From assembly GCA_964427875.1 (NCBI GenBank), contig CAYRVX010000017.1, positions 1-64,000 of the forward strand: a DNA stretch of 64,000 bases, in the 5' to 3' direction. This document shows positions 25,614 to 33,918 of this stretch, piece by piece. The first letter of the stretch is position 1, and every line of letters begins with the position of its first letter. Below the pieces are notes generated by a model. It made no database searches and was not told the origin of the DNA. It saw only the letters and a list, made by a program, of their open reading frames with translations. Made by a program: the position numbers and the translations under genes. Source of the DNA: CAYRVX01 sp964427875 (lineage in GTDB: Bacteria; Planctomycetota; Phycisphaerae; SM23-33).

Positions 25614-26579
25614 TCACTTACTCATAAGCTCGTCGATGGTCTCTTTCATGATGGCGATGGACTGCGGATGGGCGAGGGTGAGGATGTCGGCCCCCGCCTG
25701 GAGGTAGCCCGCCGCGGAGGTCGTCTCCCAGAGCGGCCCGCGGATCTTGAGCTTGCCCCATCCCGTCAGGATGTCCTCGTCCTGGATGGCCTCCTTGACC
25801 TTCCACGCCTCCCAGCCGACGTTGGCGATCTGAGGCAGGGCCATCAGCTTGTCGCCCTTGAGCCCGGCGATCCGCACGCGCTCGAAGATCGTGTAGACGT
25901 AGTCGAACCCGTAGCCCAGCGCGGCGGTCGTCTGGCACATCACGACGTCCTCGAGCGAGAAGCCCGCATCCTGGAGCAGGATGTTCACCTGCTTGCCGAT
26001 GTTGATGTCCACGGGGGCCTCGGCGATCAGCTTGTGCTTGTCGGCCGTGCCGATCGCGCCCAACGTCCGGTAGTTCGTCTCCGTGGCCGAGCCGACCAGG
26101 CAGTTCTCGCCCTTGGCCGCCTGGGAGCACTCCATCAGGACCTCGTTGTCCTTCTCCTCGTCGTCGCAGCCCCAGAAGATGAGGGGCACGTCGACGGCTT
26201 CGAGGACGGCCTTGACGGCCTCGGCCTCCTCGGCGGGTGAGCGATTGGCCCCGGCGGGGTCCGCGCCGACGAGCTTGAGGCTGATGAGGTCCACCTTGAA
26301 CTCCTCGACGCACTTGGCGGCCCATTCCGCCGGGGAGTTGATAACGTCGCCGATGGCCTCCTTGAGGACGTCCGGCCAGCCATCGAGGACCACGTCGGTC
26401 ACCACGCCCGCGATGACCGGGCGGTGAGGGATCTGGCCCTCATACGTGAGGAACGGCAGCGTGGTCTCTCCGCCGACGGTCACGGTGCTCTTGCGCGTTC
26501 CGCCCTCTTCGGCCGTCGCGCCGATCGTGACGGTGTTGATCCGGTTCGTCCACTTCTCCTTGATGTCGACGACTTCCAT
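25614..26579 (-). CDS. acsD: corrinoid/iron-sulfur protein small subunit (CODH/ACS delta)
   Basis: Small subunit of the heterodimeric corrinoid/iron-sulfur protein, which carries the methyl group from AcsE to acetyl-CoA synthase. The 321-residue protein is the usual length and has the TIM-barrel features of the family: the N-terminal MEVVDIKEKW start, VDLISLKLVGADPAG (about 95-109), a long ETNYRTLG segment and the C-terminal GPLWETTSAAGYLQAGADIL motif, which is strongly conserved. Its start codon shares one base with the stop of the preceding ATPase gene (TGATG). With AcsC it forms the B12-binding complex. Confidence 0.95.
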   Translation of the reverse strand: MEVVDIKEKWTNRINTVTIGATAEEGGTRKSTVTVGGETTLPFLTYEGQIPHRPVIAGVVTDVVLDGWPDVLKEAIGDVINSPAEWAAKCVEEFKVDLISLKLVGADPAGANRSPAEEAEAVKAVLEAVDVPLIFWGCDDEEKDNEVLMECSQAAKGENCLVGSATETNYRTLGAIGTADKHKLIAEAPVDINIGKQVNILLQDAGFSLEDVVMCQTTAALGYGFDYVYTIFERVRIAGLKGDKLMALPQIANVGWEAWKVKEAIQDEDILTGWGKLKIRGPLWETTSAAGYLQAGADILTLAHPQSIAIMKETIDELMSK

Positions 26580-27334
26580 CAGCCTACTCCTATCTTGCGC
26601 ATCATGTCGTCCATTGTCCCCACGGCGGGGGTGTCTTCAAGGGCGTATATGGGATCGCCGCGAAAGAGGGCCTCCTCGAGCGCCTCGTCGCGCGGGATCG
26701 AGCCGAGGTACTCCAGGTCCGTGTCGGCGAGCTTCTCCAGCACCGCCGCCTGGCGGTCGGGCCGGACCGCGTTCAACACGAAGTACTTGCCCCGCACGTC
26801 CCGGCCAAGGTCGGCAAGGAGCCTGTCGATTCGCTTTGCGCTGTCGATGGCCAGCGGGCCGCCGTCCACCACGACGATGAGATGGTCGATCTTCGAGGCC
26901 GTCCGGCGGCTCAGGTGCTCCATGCCCGCCTCGTTGTCCATGACGACCCATTCGTAGGCGGGCATAAGCTCGTCGGCGAACTTCCGCAGCAGGTTGTTGA
27001 TGAAGCAGTAGCACCCGGGCCCCTCGCCGCGGCCCATGGCGATCAGGTCCACCTTGGGCGTCTCGACGATGATCTGGTGCAGCCCCGCCTCGACGTACGC
27101 CTGCTTGCTCATGCCCGCCGGCCAGTCGACCATCTGCCTGAGCACGTCTTCCCGCAGGTCGCCGATCGTCGTCTCCACCTCCACGCCCAGGACGGTCGCG
27201 AGGTTGCTGTCCGGATCGGCGTCGAGAGCCAGGATCGCCCCGTTGGCCTTCTTCTTCAGGTGTCTGACGATCAGCGCAGCGACGGTGGTCTTGCCCACGC
27301 CGCCCTTGCCGGTCACCGCGATCGTCGTCGCCAT
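26579..27334 (-). CDS. AcsF/CooC-type MinD-like ATPase for CODH/ACS maturation
   Basis: P-loop ATPase of the MinD/CooC family, 251 residues, probably loading nickel into acetyl-CoA synthase or CODH. The deviant Walker A GKGGVGKTT is at 9-17, and the switch region DADPDSN at 38-44. A C-x-C pair (C108, C110, in GPGCYC) is the dimer-interface metal site characteristic of CooC-type proteins. It sits inside the acs genes, between acsV and acsD, which is the usual position of AcsF. The window holds a second, divergent member (41140-41919) next to cooS. A split of labour, one for ACS and one for CODH, is likely but inferred. Confidence 0.9.
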   Translation of the reverse strand: MATTIAVTGKGGVGKTTVAALIVRHLKKKANGAILALDADPDSNLATVLGVEVETTIGDLREDVLRQMVDWPAGMSKQAYVEAGLHQIIVETPKVDLIAMGRGEGPGCYCFINNLLRKFADELMPAYEWVVMDNEAGMEHLSRRTASKIDHLIVVVDGGPLAIDSAKRIDRLLADLGRDVRGKYFVLNAVRPDRQAAVLEKLADTDLEYLGSIPRDEALEEALFRGDPIYALEDTPAVGTMDDMMRKIGVG

Positions 27335-27339
27335 CTCGC

Positions 27340-29253
27340 TTATGCCTTCCGCTCGGCGGGGCCCGCCCGCATCGCCGAGGGGAACAGCTCGATGTTCGTG
27401 TGCGGAAGGAACATCGCCTGCTGGAACTGCTCCACGTAGTCATCGGCCCCCATGAGGTCGTAGTAGGTCGTCCTCTTGACGATCTGGCGGAGAATTTCGC
27501 GGGCCTCGCCGGAGAAGGCCGCGAGCTTCGCGCCCCAGATCGACGTGTTGCCGACGTACACGACGACGTCGGTCGGCAGGTCCGGAAGCAGCCCGATCGC
27601 CACCGCGTTGTGCAGGTTGATGTAGCTGCCGAAGCCGCCGGCGATCATCAGCCTGTCGATGTCCGAGACCTCCAGGTCGAGGCGCTGGAGCATGATCTTC
27701 GCCGCGGCGAAGATGGCCGCCTTGGCCGTGACCACGTTGTCGATGTCCTCCTGGAAGATGCGGACCTCCTGGCCGTGGGCGGTCTGGGCCTCCTCGGCGA
27801 GAACGTACCGGGCGCGTCCGCCCTCGAAGCGGACCCGCGGGTCGCTGCCCTCCAGGAGCTTCCCGCTCCGGTCGATGGCGCCCTTGGCCAGCAGCACGGC
27901 GATGAGGTCGATGATGCCGGAGCCGCAGATGCCCTCCGGCGCCCCGTCGCCGATCACGCCGCATCGCACCTCGCCGTCTTCCAGGTAGACCTTCTCGATC
28001 GCCCCCCGCTGGGCCATCATCCCGCACTCGACCCCGGCCCCTTCCAGCGCCGGGCCCGCCGAGGCCGAGCACGCCATCAGCCAGTCCTTGTTGCCGAGGA
28101 TGATCTCCCCGTTCGTGCCGACGTCGATCAGCATGCCCAGGCCGTCCATCTCGTGCAGGCCGGTCGCCAGGATCCCCGCGGTGAGGTCGCCGCCGACCCA
28201 CCCGCTGATGCCCGGAACGGCAAACAGCAGGCCGCGAGGGTTGATCTTGACGCCCACCTCGGCCGCCCGAAGCGGCGGCGGCTGGACCGTGACGGCGATG
28301 TAGGGCTCCCGCCGGATGTTCCGCGTATCGAGCCCCAGGAGGAAGTGCATCATGGCCGTGTTGCCCGCACAGACGGCCGCGGTGACGTCCCTGAGGTTCA
28401 CGCCGTGCTCGGCCACCAGCGCGGAGAGGAGGCGGTTGATGTTCTCGACCAGGGCTCGCTGAAGGGGCTCGGCGCCGCGTTTCTCTGCCGCGATCATGCG
28501 GGAGGTCACTTCCCGGCCGTACGTCGCCTGGGAGTTGAAGCACGCCTGGGCGCCGATGGTCGCCATGGTGGAAGCGTCCACGAGGTGCGCGACGACCGTC
28601 GAGGTCCCGGCGTCGATGATGGCCAGGACGTTGCTCGCGGTCGTGTCTCCGCTCTCGATGTCCATGATCTCGGCGACGCCGCTTCGCCGGCCGATCGTCG
28701 CCGTGATGGTGAAATCGCCCTCCCGCAGGAGCTCCGGCATCCGGCGGATGATCTTCAGCCCGGCCTGCATCAGCGAGATCCCGGTGGCCTTCTCCACCCA
28801 CGCCTGGATCCGCTGGCAGTCCGCGACGTTGTTCACCAGGCTCGGGGTCTGGAGCCTCAGGAGCACCTTCGAGACGATGGGAGACTTCTCGAACTCCCTC
28901 TTCTTGATGCCCGGGTGGACGGCCCGGAAACGCTGGGCGTCCTCGTCGATAACGACCTTCTCCCTGGCGCGCGTCTCGGCGGGGATCTCGACGCGCAGGT
29001 CTCCCTCCACGGTGGTCTGGCAGGCGAGCACGACGCCCCGGCGGATCTCCTCGCGAGTCAGCAGCACGGTCATGCCGCCCCCCACGTCGCCCTCCGTGAC
29101 GATCATCTTGCAGCGGCCGCAAATGCCGTCGCCGCCGCAGACGCTGTCGATCGTGATGCCGGCCTTGCTTGCCGCCTCCAGGAGCGTCGTCCCCGCCGGC
29201 ACGGTGACGGCCTTGTAGATCGGCGAAAAGATGACCTTGTACTCAGCAGGCAT
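27340..29253 (-). CDS. acsV: reductive activator of corrinoid/iron-sulfur protein (RACo)
   Basis: ATP-driven reactivator that re-reduces Co(II) of the corrinoid protein to Co(I). The 637-residue protein has an N-terminal [2Fe-2S] ferredoxin domain (C39, C45, C48, C78), a linker region and a C-terminal ASKHA-type ATPase domain with IDAGTSTVV near residue 222, DVGTNGEI near 385 and GGFGSYIN near 540. Length and order match known RACo. I start at ATG 29253, preceded by AGGAAG; a longer in-frame reading adds 13 residues. It ends five bases before the next gene, consistent with one transcript. Confidence 0.94.
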   Translation of the reverse strand: MPAEYKVIFSPIYKAVTVPAGTTLLEAASKAGITIDSVCGGDGICGRCKMIVTEGDVGGGMTVLLTREEIRRGVVLACQTTVEGDLRVEIPAETRAREKVVIDEDAQRFRAVHPGIKKREFEKSPIVSKVLLRLQTPSLVNNVADCQRIQAWVEKATGISLMQAGLKIIRRMPELLREGDFTITATIGRRSGVAEIMDIESGDTTASNVLAIIDAGTSTVVAHLVDASTMATIGAQACFNSQATYGREVTSRMIAAEKRGAEPLQRALVENINRLLSALVAEHGVNLRDVTAAVCAGNTAMMHFLLGLDTRNIRREPYIAVTVQPPPLRAAEVGVKINPRGLLFAVPGISGWVGGDLTAGILATGLHEMDGLGMLIDVGTNGEIILGNKDWLMACSASAGPALEGAGVECGMMAQRGAIEKVYLEDGEVRCGVIGDGAPEGICGSGIIDLIAVLLAKGAIDRSGKLLEGSDPRVRFEGGRARYVLAEEAQTAHGQEVRIFQEDIDNVVTAKAAIFAAAKIMLQRLDLEVSDIDRLMIAGGFGSYINLHNAVAIGLLPDLPTDVVVYVGNTSIWGAKLAAFSGEAREILRQIVKRTTYYDLMGADDYVEQFQQAMFLPHTNIELFPSAMRAGPAERKA

Positions 29254-29288
29254 CGCGTCTTCCTGTGTTTGGAGCTGACCGGCTCCCT

Positions 29289-30632
29289 TCAATTCCAGTT
29301 CTCGGCGAGGAACCTGGGGATTCCGGTCGCGTTCTCCGGGCCGATCAGGACCTCCTTCCAGACAGAGGTGTCCTCGATCTCCGCCCGGAAGCTCGGCAGG
29401 AGCCCGGGTATGATCAGCTTGCGGTGCTTGACCTTCTCGGCAACGCCCAGGGCGTCCAGGGCCTTGACGACCTGCTCGGCGGAGATCTTGTCGCCCGCGT
29501 AGGCGTTCAGGACGCCCAGGCCTTCCGTATCGACCACGCCGATGTAGCAGGGCACCTTGCTCCGCTCGACCTCGCCCTCGACGCTGAAGTACGTCAGCGC
29601 GAAGTTCGTGGTGAACATCACGGGCGAGTTCTCGTTCACCTCGCCGACCTCGTAGAGCTTCGCCTCGACGGTGTTGGGCACCTGCGGGTCGGTGTAGATG
29701 TTCTGGATGGCCGTCAGGAGGGGGATCAGCTCCCCGCCGTCCACGCTGTTGAGGATGAGGATGCCGGCGTATTTCGCCACGAAGGTCGCCGCCAGGACCG
29801 TTTCCTTCAGGAAATCGTCGCAGGTGACGTCGACCATCGACGGAAAGCCGAGCGCCCGGAAGTTCTTCTTGAGCGCGGCCCGGCGCGCCGCGGTGATGTC
29901 GCGAATGGTCCGGGCCAGGTCGCGGCCGTCAAACGAGAGCACCACGTCGGTGACGCCCGCTGACTTGGCCGCCTCCACGAGGTCGGCAAGCTTCTCCAGG
30001 CTCCCGGCACCGGCCGCCAGCGGGCACTTGTTGTCGACGGCGACCTTGATCATGGCCTCGGCCGTCTCTTCGGTGGCCCGGTAGATGAGGGGTTTCTTGT
30101 CGGCAATTGCCGCGGCGGCCGCGGCCTGGACCGCCGGGTCGCTGCCCATCAGCACGAAGCCCACGCGGCTCTTCTCCGCCAGGGCCTTGGCCCTCGCGGC
30201 GGCCGCGTCGGCCGAGAGGCCCTCGATCTCCACCACCGCCAGGCCCGCGGCGATCTCCTCGCCCACCCGCGTGAAAACCGCCTTGTTGATCCGGTCCATC
30301 TTCGCGGCGGCCTCCTCGTCGCTCAGGGCCGAGCCGATCTTCACCGCAAGGGCCGGAGGATGGTAAAACTTCTCCTCGTGGCGGAACATGACGGTTTCCT
30401 GGCCGATCTCGAAGCCCTTCTCCCCCTCCGGGCCGATGTGGACCATCTTCATCGGCGGCGCCGACGCGTCGGAGAAGGCCTCCTTGGCGTCGTCGGAGAG
30501 GTGCGGGCAGTCGGTGAGGGCCTTCTGCTTGGCCGCCACCTGCATGGCAAAGGCCAGGCAGGTCGGGAAACCGCAATCCTTGCAGTTCGTCTTCGGCAAG
30601 TTCTTGTAAATCTCCATTCCCGTCATAGCCAT
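29289..30632 (-). CDS. acsC: corrinoid/iron-sulfur protein large subunit (CODH/ACS gamma)
   Basis: Large subunit of the corrinoid/iron-sulfur protein. The N-terminal domain binds the low-potential [4Fe-4S] cluster through C17, C20, C25 and C42 (CKDCGFPTC spacing), the central part is a TIM barrel and the C-terminal domain holds cobalamin. The 447-residue length fits. ATG 30632 is chosen because TAGGAG sits ten bases upstream; a second ATG two codons later is also possible. The 193-bp gap from acsB is unusual for this tight cluster and is filled with an inverted octamer-repeat structure (30668-30808). Confidence 0.95.
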   Translation of the reverse strand: MAMTGMEIYKNLPKTNCKDCGFPTCLAFAMQVAAKQKALTDCPHLSDDAKEAFSDASAPPMKMVHIGPEGEKGFEIGQETVMFRHEEKFYHPPALAVKIGSALSDEEAAAKMDRINKAVFTRVGEEIAAGLAVVEIEGLSADAAAARAKALAEKSRVGFVLMGSDPAVQAAAAAAIADKKPLIYRATEETAEAMIKVAVDNKCPLAAGAGSLEKLADLVEAAKSAGVTDVVLSFDGRDLARTIRDITAARRAALKKNFRALGFPSMVDVTCDDFLKETVLAATFVAKYAGILILNSVDGGELIPLLTAIQNIYTDPQVPNTVEAKLYEVGEVNENSPVMFTTNFALTYFSVEGEVERSKVPCYIGVVDTEGLGVLNAYAGDKISAEQVVKALDALGVAEKVKHRKLIIPGLLPSFRAEIEDTSVWKEVLIGPENATGIPRFLAENWN

Positions 30633-30667
30633 GGGTCGTCTCCTAACCAACTTCGAGGCCGGCCGGC

Positions 30668-30808
30668 TCGTTCATTCGTTGATTCGTTGATCCGTTAACT
30701 CGTTCACCAGTTCCCTGTTCCGGCGGGCCCTGCCCGGATTCTACCACCGAAGGACGCGCCGAGTTAACGGGTCAACGGGTCAACGAGTCAACGAGTCAAC
30801 CGGTTCAC
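30668..30808. repeat. inverted arms of 8-nt tandem repeats inside acs cluster (locus C)
   Basis: Left arm 30668-30707 has five octamers (TCGTTCAT, TCGTTGAT twice, CCGTTAAC, TCGTTCAC). Right arm 30761-30808 has six (GAGTTAAC, GGGTCAAC twice, GAGTCAAC twice, CGGTTCAC). The arms are complementary in pattern, with a 53-nt core, and fill the acsB-acsC spacer. In a transcript they would form a long imperfect hairpin between two essential pathway genes. No outer terminal repeat or target duplication is visible. Confidence 0.85.
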
Positions 30809-30825
30809 GGCGCATTTCGGCAGGC

Positions 30826-33045
30826 CTAGATCATTGCCTCCATCGTCAGGGCCGGGTGCTCGGCTTTCTGGAGGAACTCCACCAGCGACTCCGGGTCGGT
30901 GGCGTCCTCCTCGGTGGCGATCTTGTCGAAGAGCTCGCCCTTGCCGATCTCCTCGAGCCGGGCCTTGAGCCGCTCGCTGATCTCTTCCTTGAGCGCCTTG
31001 GGCATCCAGACGACGCGGTCGATGCCGCCGTCGGCCGAGATGAACTTCGGGCTCGTGATGTAGACCTTGCCGATGCCGACGAAACCGGGCGTCTGAATCC
31101 CCCCGCCGATCTGCCCGGCGAGCGTCGAGAACTTCATCCCGATCGGCGTCATGTCCTGGTGGTCGCGGTCCACGATGATCACGCCGTTGGCCTCGGGCAT
31201 GATCCCCACGATGCACTCGAAACACCCGCACGAGGTCATGGGGTCCACCAGCATCGAGTACGCGCTGAACTTCTGGAGGTTGCCGTTGCTCTTGACGGCG
31301 ATGTAATCGTTGATGTTCTTCCACTGGCCCAGGACCGGGTCGATGCATTCGCCCTTGTTCACCGGCTCGTTCGGGCCGTGCGGGTTGATCCGGTGCGAGG
31401 CCTTGCAGTCCAGCCAGGTGTACGCCCCGCAGAGCCCCAGCCGCTGCGGCGTGACGATGCACACGTGGTCCGGCGCGTAGGACTGGCAGAGCGTGCAGGA
31501 GTAGTAGTCCTCGACGTCCTCGTCGGTCATGCCGCCGATGCGGTCGTCGCGCTGGTGGTAGACGACCCGGGCCTCTTCCAGCAGTTGGGTGATCTTCTCG
31601 GCGTCCGTGTAGATCCTCACCTGCACGCGGTCCACGATGGCCGAAAAATCGTTGTGCAGCTTCGTGACGAGGATCGTCCCGAGGTGCTCGATCAGAAAGC
31701 CCTTCTTGCGGGCGTCCTTGCTGATCCGCGCCCAGACGATGGCCCGCTGGCCCATGTGAAAGATCCCGTTGGCGCAGGAGATGTACTCGTGGATCCTTCG
31801 CTCGAGGACGGACTCGAAGTCCTCCTGGAAGTTCCGCCCGGCCACCTCCACGACGATGCCCAGCGGGTAGGCCTCGCCCTCGGCCATGTCCTCGATCTCC
31901 GGCCCGATCACCTCGATCGCCCCGTCGGTGACCTCGTCCATGGGCTTCATCCGCAGCAGCTCGAAGGCGTCGGTGTACTTGCCGCCGAACTGGACGAACA
32001 TGTCCTCCTTGCGGACTCTCTCGCCCTCGAACCCGGCCCCGAACGGCACCGGGATGGGGACCTTCTCCACCTTGATGGTCAACCCGCGGATCTCGACGGA
32101 TCGGCTGATGATCTCGTCCATCGCCACGTTGGCGACCACGTGCTCGTAGCGGCAGATGCCCGTCGGCAGGATCTCCGGGATGTTGACGTTCGAGATGACC
32201 GGGAAGCCGTAGTTGATAGCGCCGGCGGCGGTGGCGTATTTCTCGTCCGTGATGACCTGCTCTTCGCTCTCGGCGGCGTCGTCGCCCCCGAGGGCCCAGA
32301 CGAACGCGTGCACGCGGTTGAGGTTATACATCAGGATCTGGCGGGCCTCTTTGAGCCCCTTCGGCTCGATGCCGCCGAAGGTCATGGCGCTCCTGGCCGC
32401 GAAGTTCAGCGCGTGGACGGCCGCGGTGATCTCCTTGCCGTAGGGCACGAGGAACGTGTCCCAGTCCATCTGGATGTTCTCTTCGGCGAGCTGCTCGGCG
32501 ATGGCCCGCCCGTTGGTGTGCCCGGCCATGAACACCAGGATGTTCCGCTCCTGGAGCCCGCGAACGAGGTTGACCGCCTCCTCGTTGCCGGGCGTACAGC
32601 CGGCGATGGCGACGAAGCCGGGCATCCGCCCGTCGACGAGCTTGATGCCCTGTAGCCGCAGGACCGAATCGTCCGTGAAGCCCAGCCACGGGCCGTCGGT
32701 GGGCAGCTCATCCATCACGTACTTGAGGACTTCGATGGTCTCCTCGGCGAGAAGCGTCGCGACGCCGCAGTCCAGCGTGTTGCCGAGATACGGCAGCCAG
32801 AGGTCGTCGGAGGGAACCGGCGCCAGCAGCTTCCGCGCCTCAGCCAGCGACTCTTCCAGGTCGCCGAGCTTCTCGACCTTCTGGCCGAGGAAGAGGTACA
32901 TGATCGGCAGGTAGTAGGCGGTGTTGGGATACGCCGCGGCCTCGTCCTTGCCCTTCTGCTCGATCGCCTTGGCGAGGGCCTCTTCGGCCCGTTCGACCAT
33001 CCTGTGGGCACCTCGAATGGCCGCCTTCGCGATGATTCTCGACAC
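30826..33045 (-). CDS. acsB: acetyl-CoA synthase (CODH/ACS beta subunit)
   Basis: Makes acetyl-CoA from CO, the corrinoid-bound methyl group and CoA at the nickel A-cluster. All expected ligands are present: C517, C520, C529 and C539 for the [4Fe-4S] cluster, and the C606-G-C608 motif for the distal nickel. Each is offset by exactly 11 from the Moorella numbering as I remember it (506, 509, 518, 528, 595, 597). The 739-residue length is that of bacterial ACS, including the N-terminal domain that contacts CODH, which archaeal forms lack. It lies 65 bp after the NuoG-like gene. CODH (cooS) is eight genes upstream instead of adjacent. Confidence 0.97.
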   Translation of the reverse strand: MSRIIAKAAIRGAHRMVERAEEALAKAIEQKGKDEAAAYPNTAYYLPIMYLFLGQKVEKLGDLEESLAEARKLLAPVPSDDLWLPYLGNTLDCGVATLLAEETIEVLKYVMDELPTDGPWLGFTDDSVLRLQGIKLVDGRMPGFVAIAGCTPGNEEAVNLVRGLQERNILVFMAGHTNGRAIAEQLAEENIQMDWDTFLVPYGKEITAAVHALNFAARSAMTFGGIEPKGLKEARQILMYNLNRVHAFVWALGGDDAAESEEQVITDEKYATAAGAINYGFPVISNVNIPEILPTGICRYEHVVANVAMDEIISRSVEIRGLTIKVEKVPIPVPFGAGFEGERVRKEDMFVQFGGKYTDAFELLRMKPMDEVTDGAIEVIGPEIEDMAEGEAYPLGIVVEVAGRNFQEDFESVLERRIHEYISCANGIFHMGQRAIVWARISKDARKKGFLIEHLGTILVTKLHNDFSAIVDRVQVRIYTDAEKITQLLEEARVVYHQRDDRIGGMTDEDVEDYYSCTLCQSYAPDHVCIVTPQRLGLCGAYTWLDCKASHRINPHGPNEPVNKGECIDPVLGQWKNINDYIAVKSNGNLQKFSAYSMLVDPMTSCGCFECIVGIMPEANGVIIVDRDHQDMTPIGMKFSTLAGQIGGGIQTPGFVGIGKVYITSPKFISADGGIDRVVWMPKALKEEISERLKARLEEIGKGELFDKIATEEDATDPESLVEFLQKAEHPALTMEAMI

Positions 33046-33110
33046 GTCAGAACTCCTTCCTCAAGGTAACAAGCCCGCCGGCCCGGACCGGCAGGCCGCT
33101 GATCCTATGT

Positions 33111-33905
33111 TCACTCATTCTCGCGGCGCTCTTGCGACGTCAGCGCCAGCACCGCGGCGGTCCTCTTCCGCCTGCACTTCGCGCACAGCCGCGAGAGCTG
33201 ACGGAGCTTCTCCCAGTCGATCCTGGCCTTCTCGAAGGCCTCCTTCGCCACGGGCACGCTCACAACGCGGGCGCCGCACTCGGCGCACCTCAGCAGCTTC
33301 GCCCGCGACTTGAACGGCGAGATCTCGATCTCGTCGGTGTCCTCGTGGATTCTCACCTGGATCGTTCCGACCGGGCAGACGACGGCGCAGGCCCCGCAGC
33401 CGATGCAGTCTTCCGACGGCTGGCGGAAGGGGGCGGCGACGGCGCGCTCGGCGCCGCGTCCGGCAAAGGCGATGGCCGCGTGGCCGATGACCTCTTCGCA
33501 CACGGCCGTGCACAGCCCGCAGAGAATGCAATCCCGCTGCGCCGTGCTGACCGTCGGCCAGGGCGTGCCTTCCACGCCCATCCGCCGGGCCAGCGCCTTG
33601 AGGGGCTCGCTGTCCGGCGCGCGGGCCAGCAGGAGCTCCATGACGCCGCGGCGCGCCTGAACGGCTGTCTCGCTCGACACGCTGACCGTGATGTCGCGGC
33701 GGACGGGGTAGTTGCACGCCGTCACCAGTTGCTTCCAGTCGCCCCGGTCCAGCTCCACCATGCAGATCCGGCAGGTGGCCTGCGGCGTGACGGACGGGTG
33801 GTAGCAGAGGGTCGGGATCCAGACGCCCGCCTTCTTGGCGGCATCGAGGATCGTCGCGCCGGTCTCCACCTCAACGCGGATGTCGTCTATCGTCACTGTC
33901 GGCAC
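33111..33905 (-). CDS. NuoG/HoxU-like iron-sulfur subunit without catalytic domain
   Basis: Iron-sulfur subunit of 264 residues equivalent to the N-terminal part of NuoG, HndD or HoxU. It has a [2Fe-2S] ferredoxin domain (C34, C45, C48, C64) and two [4Fe-4S] motifs (C127, C130, C133, C137 and C168, C171, C174, C178). There is no H-cluster or molybdopterin domain. After about residue 205 comes an added tail with CAEC and CAKC pairs, perhaps a zinc ribbon. It lies 13 bp after the NuoF-like gene. With that gene and NuoE it forms an NADH-oxidising diaphorase whose electron partner must be another protein, possibly the CooF-like ferredoxin. Confidence 0.88.
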   Translation of the reverse strand: MPTVTIDDIRVEVETGATILDAAKKAGVWIPTLCYHPSVTPQATCRICMVELDRGDWKQLVTACNYPVRRDITVSVSSETAVQARRGVMELLLARAPDSEPLKALARRMGVEGTPWPTVSTAQRDCILCGLCTAVCEEVIGHAAIAFAGRGAERAVAAPFRQPSEDCIGCGACAVVCPVGTIQVRIHEDTDEIEISPFKSRAKLLRCAECGARVVSVPVAKEAFEKARIDWEKLRQLSRLCAKCRRKRTAAVLALTSQERRENE

Positions 33906-33918
33906 GGGCGTGGCTCCT

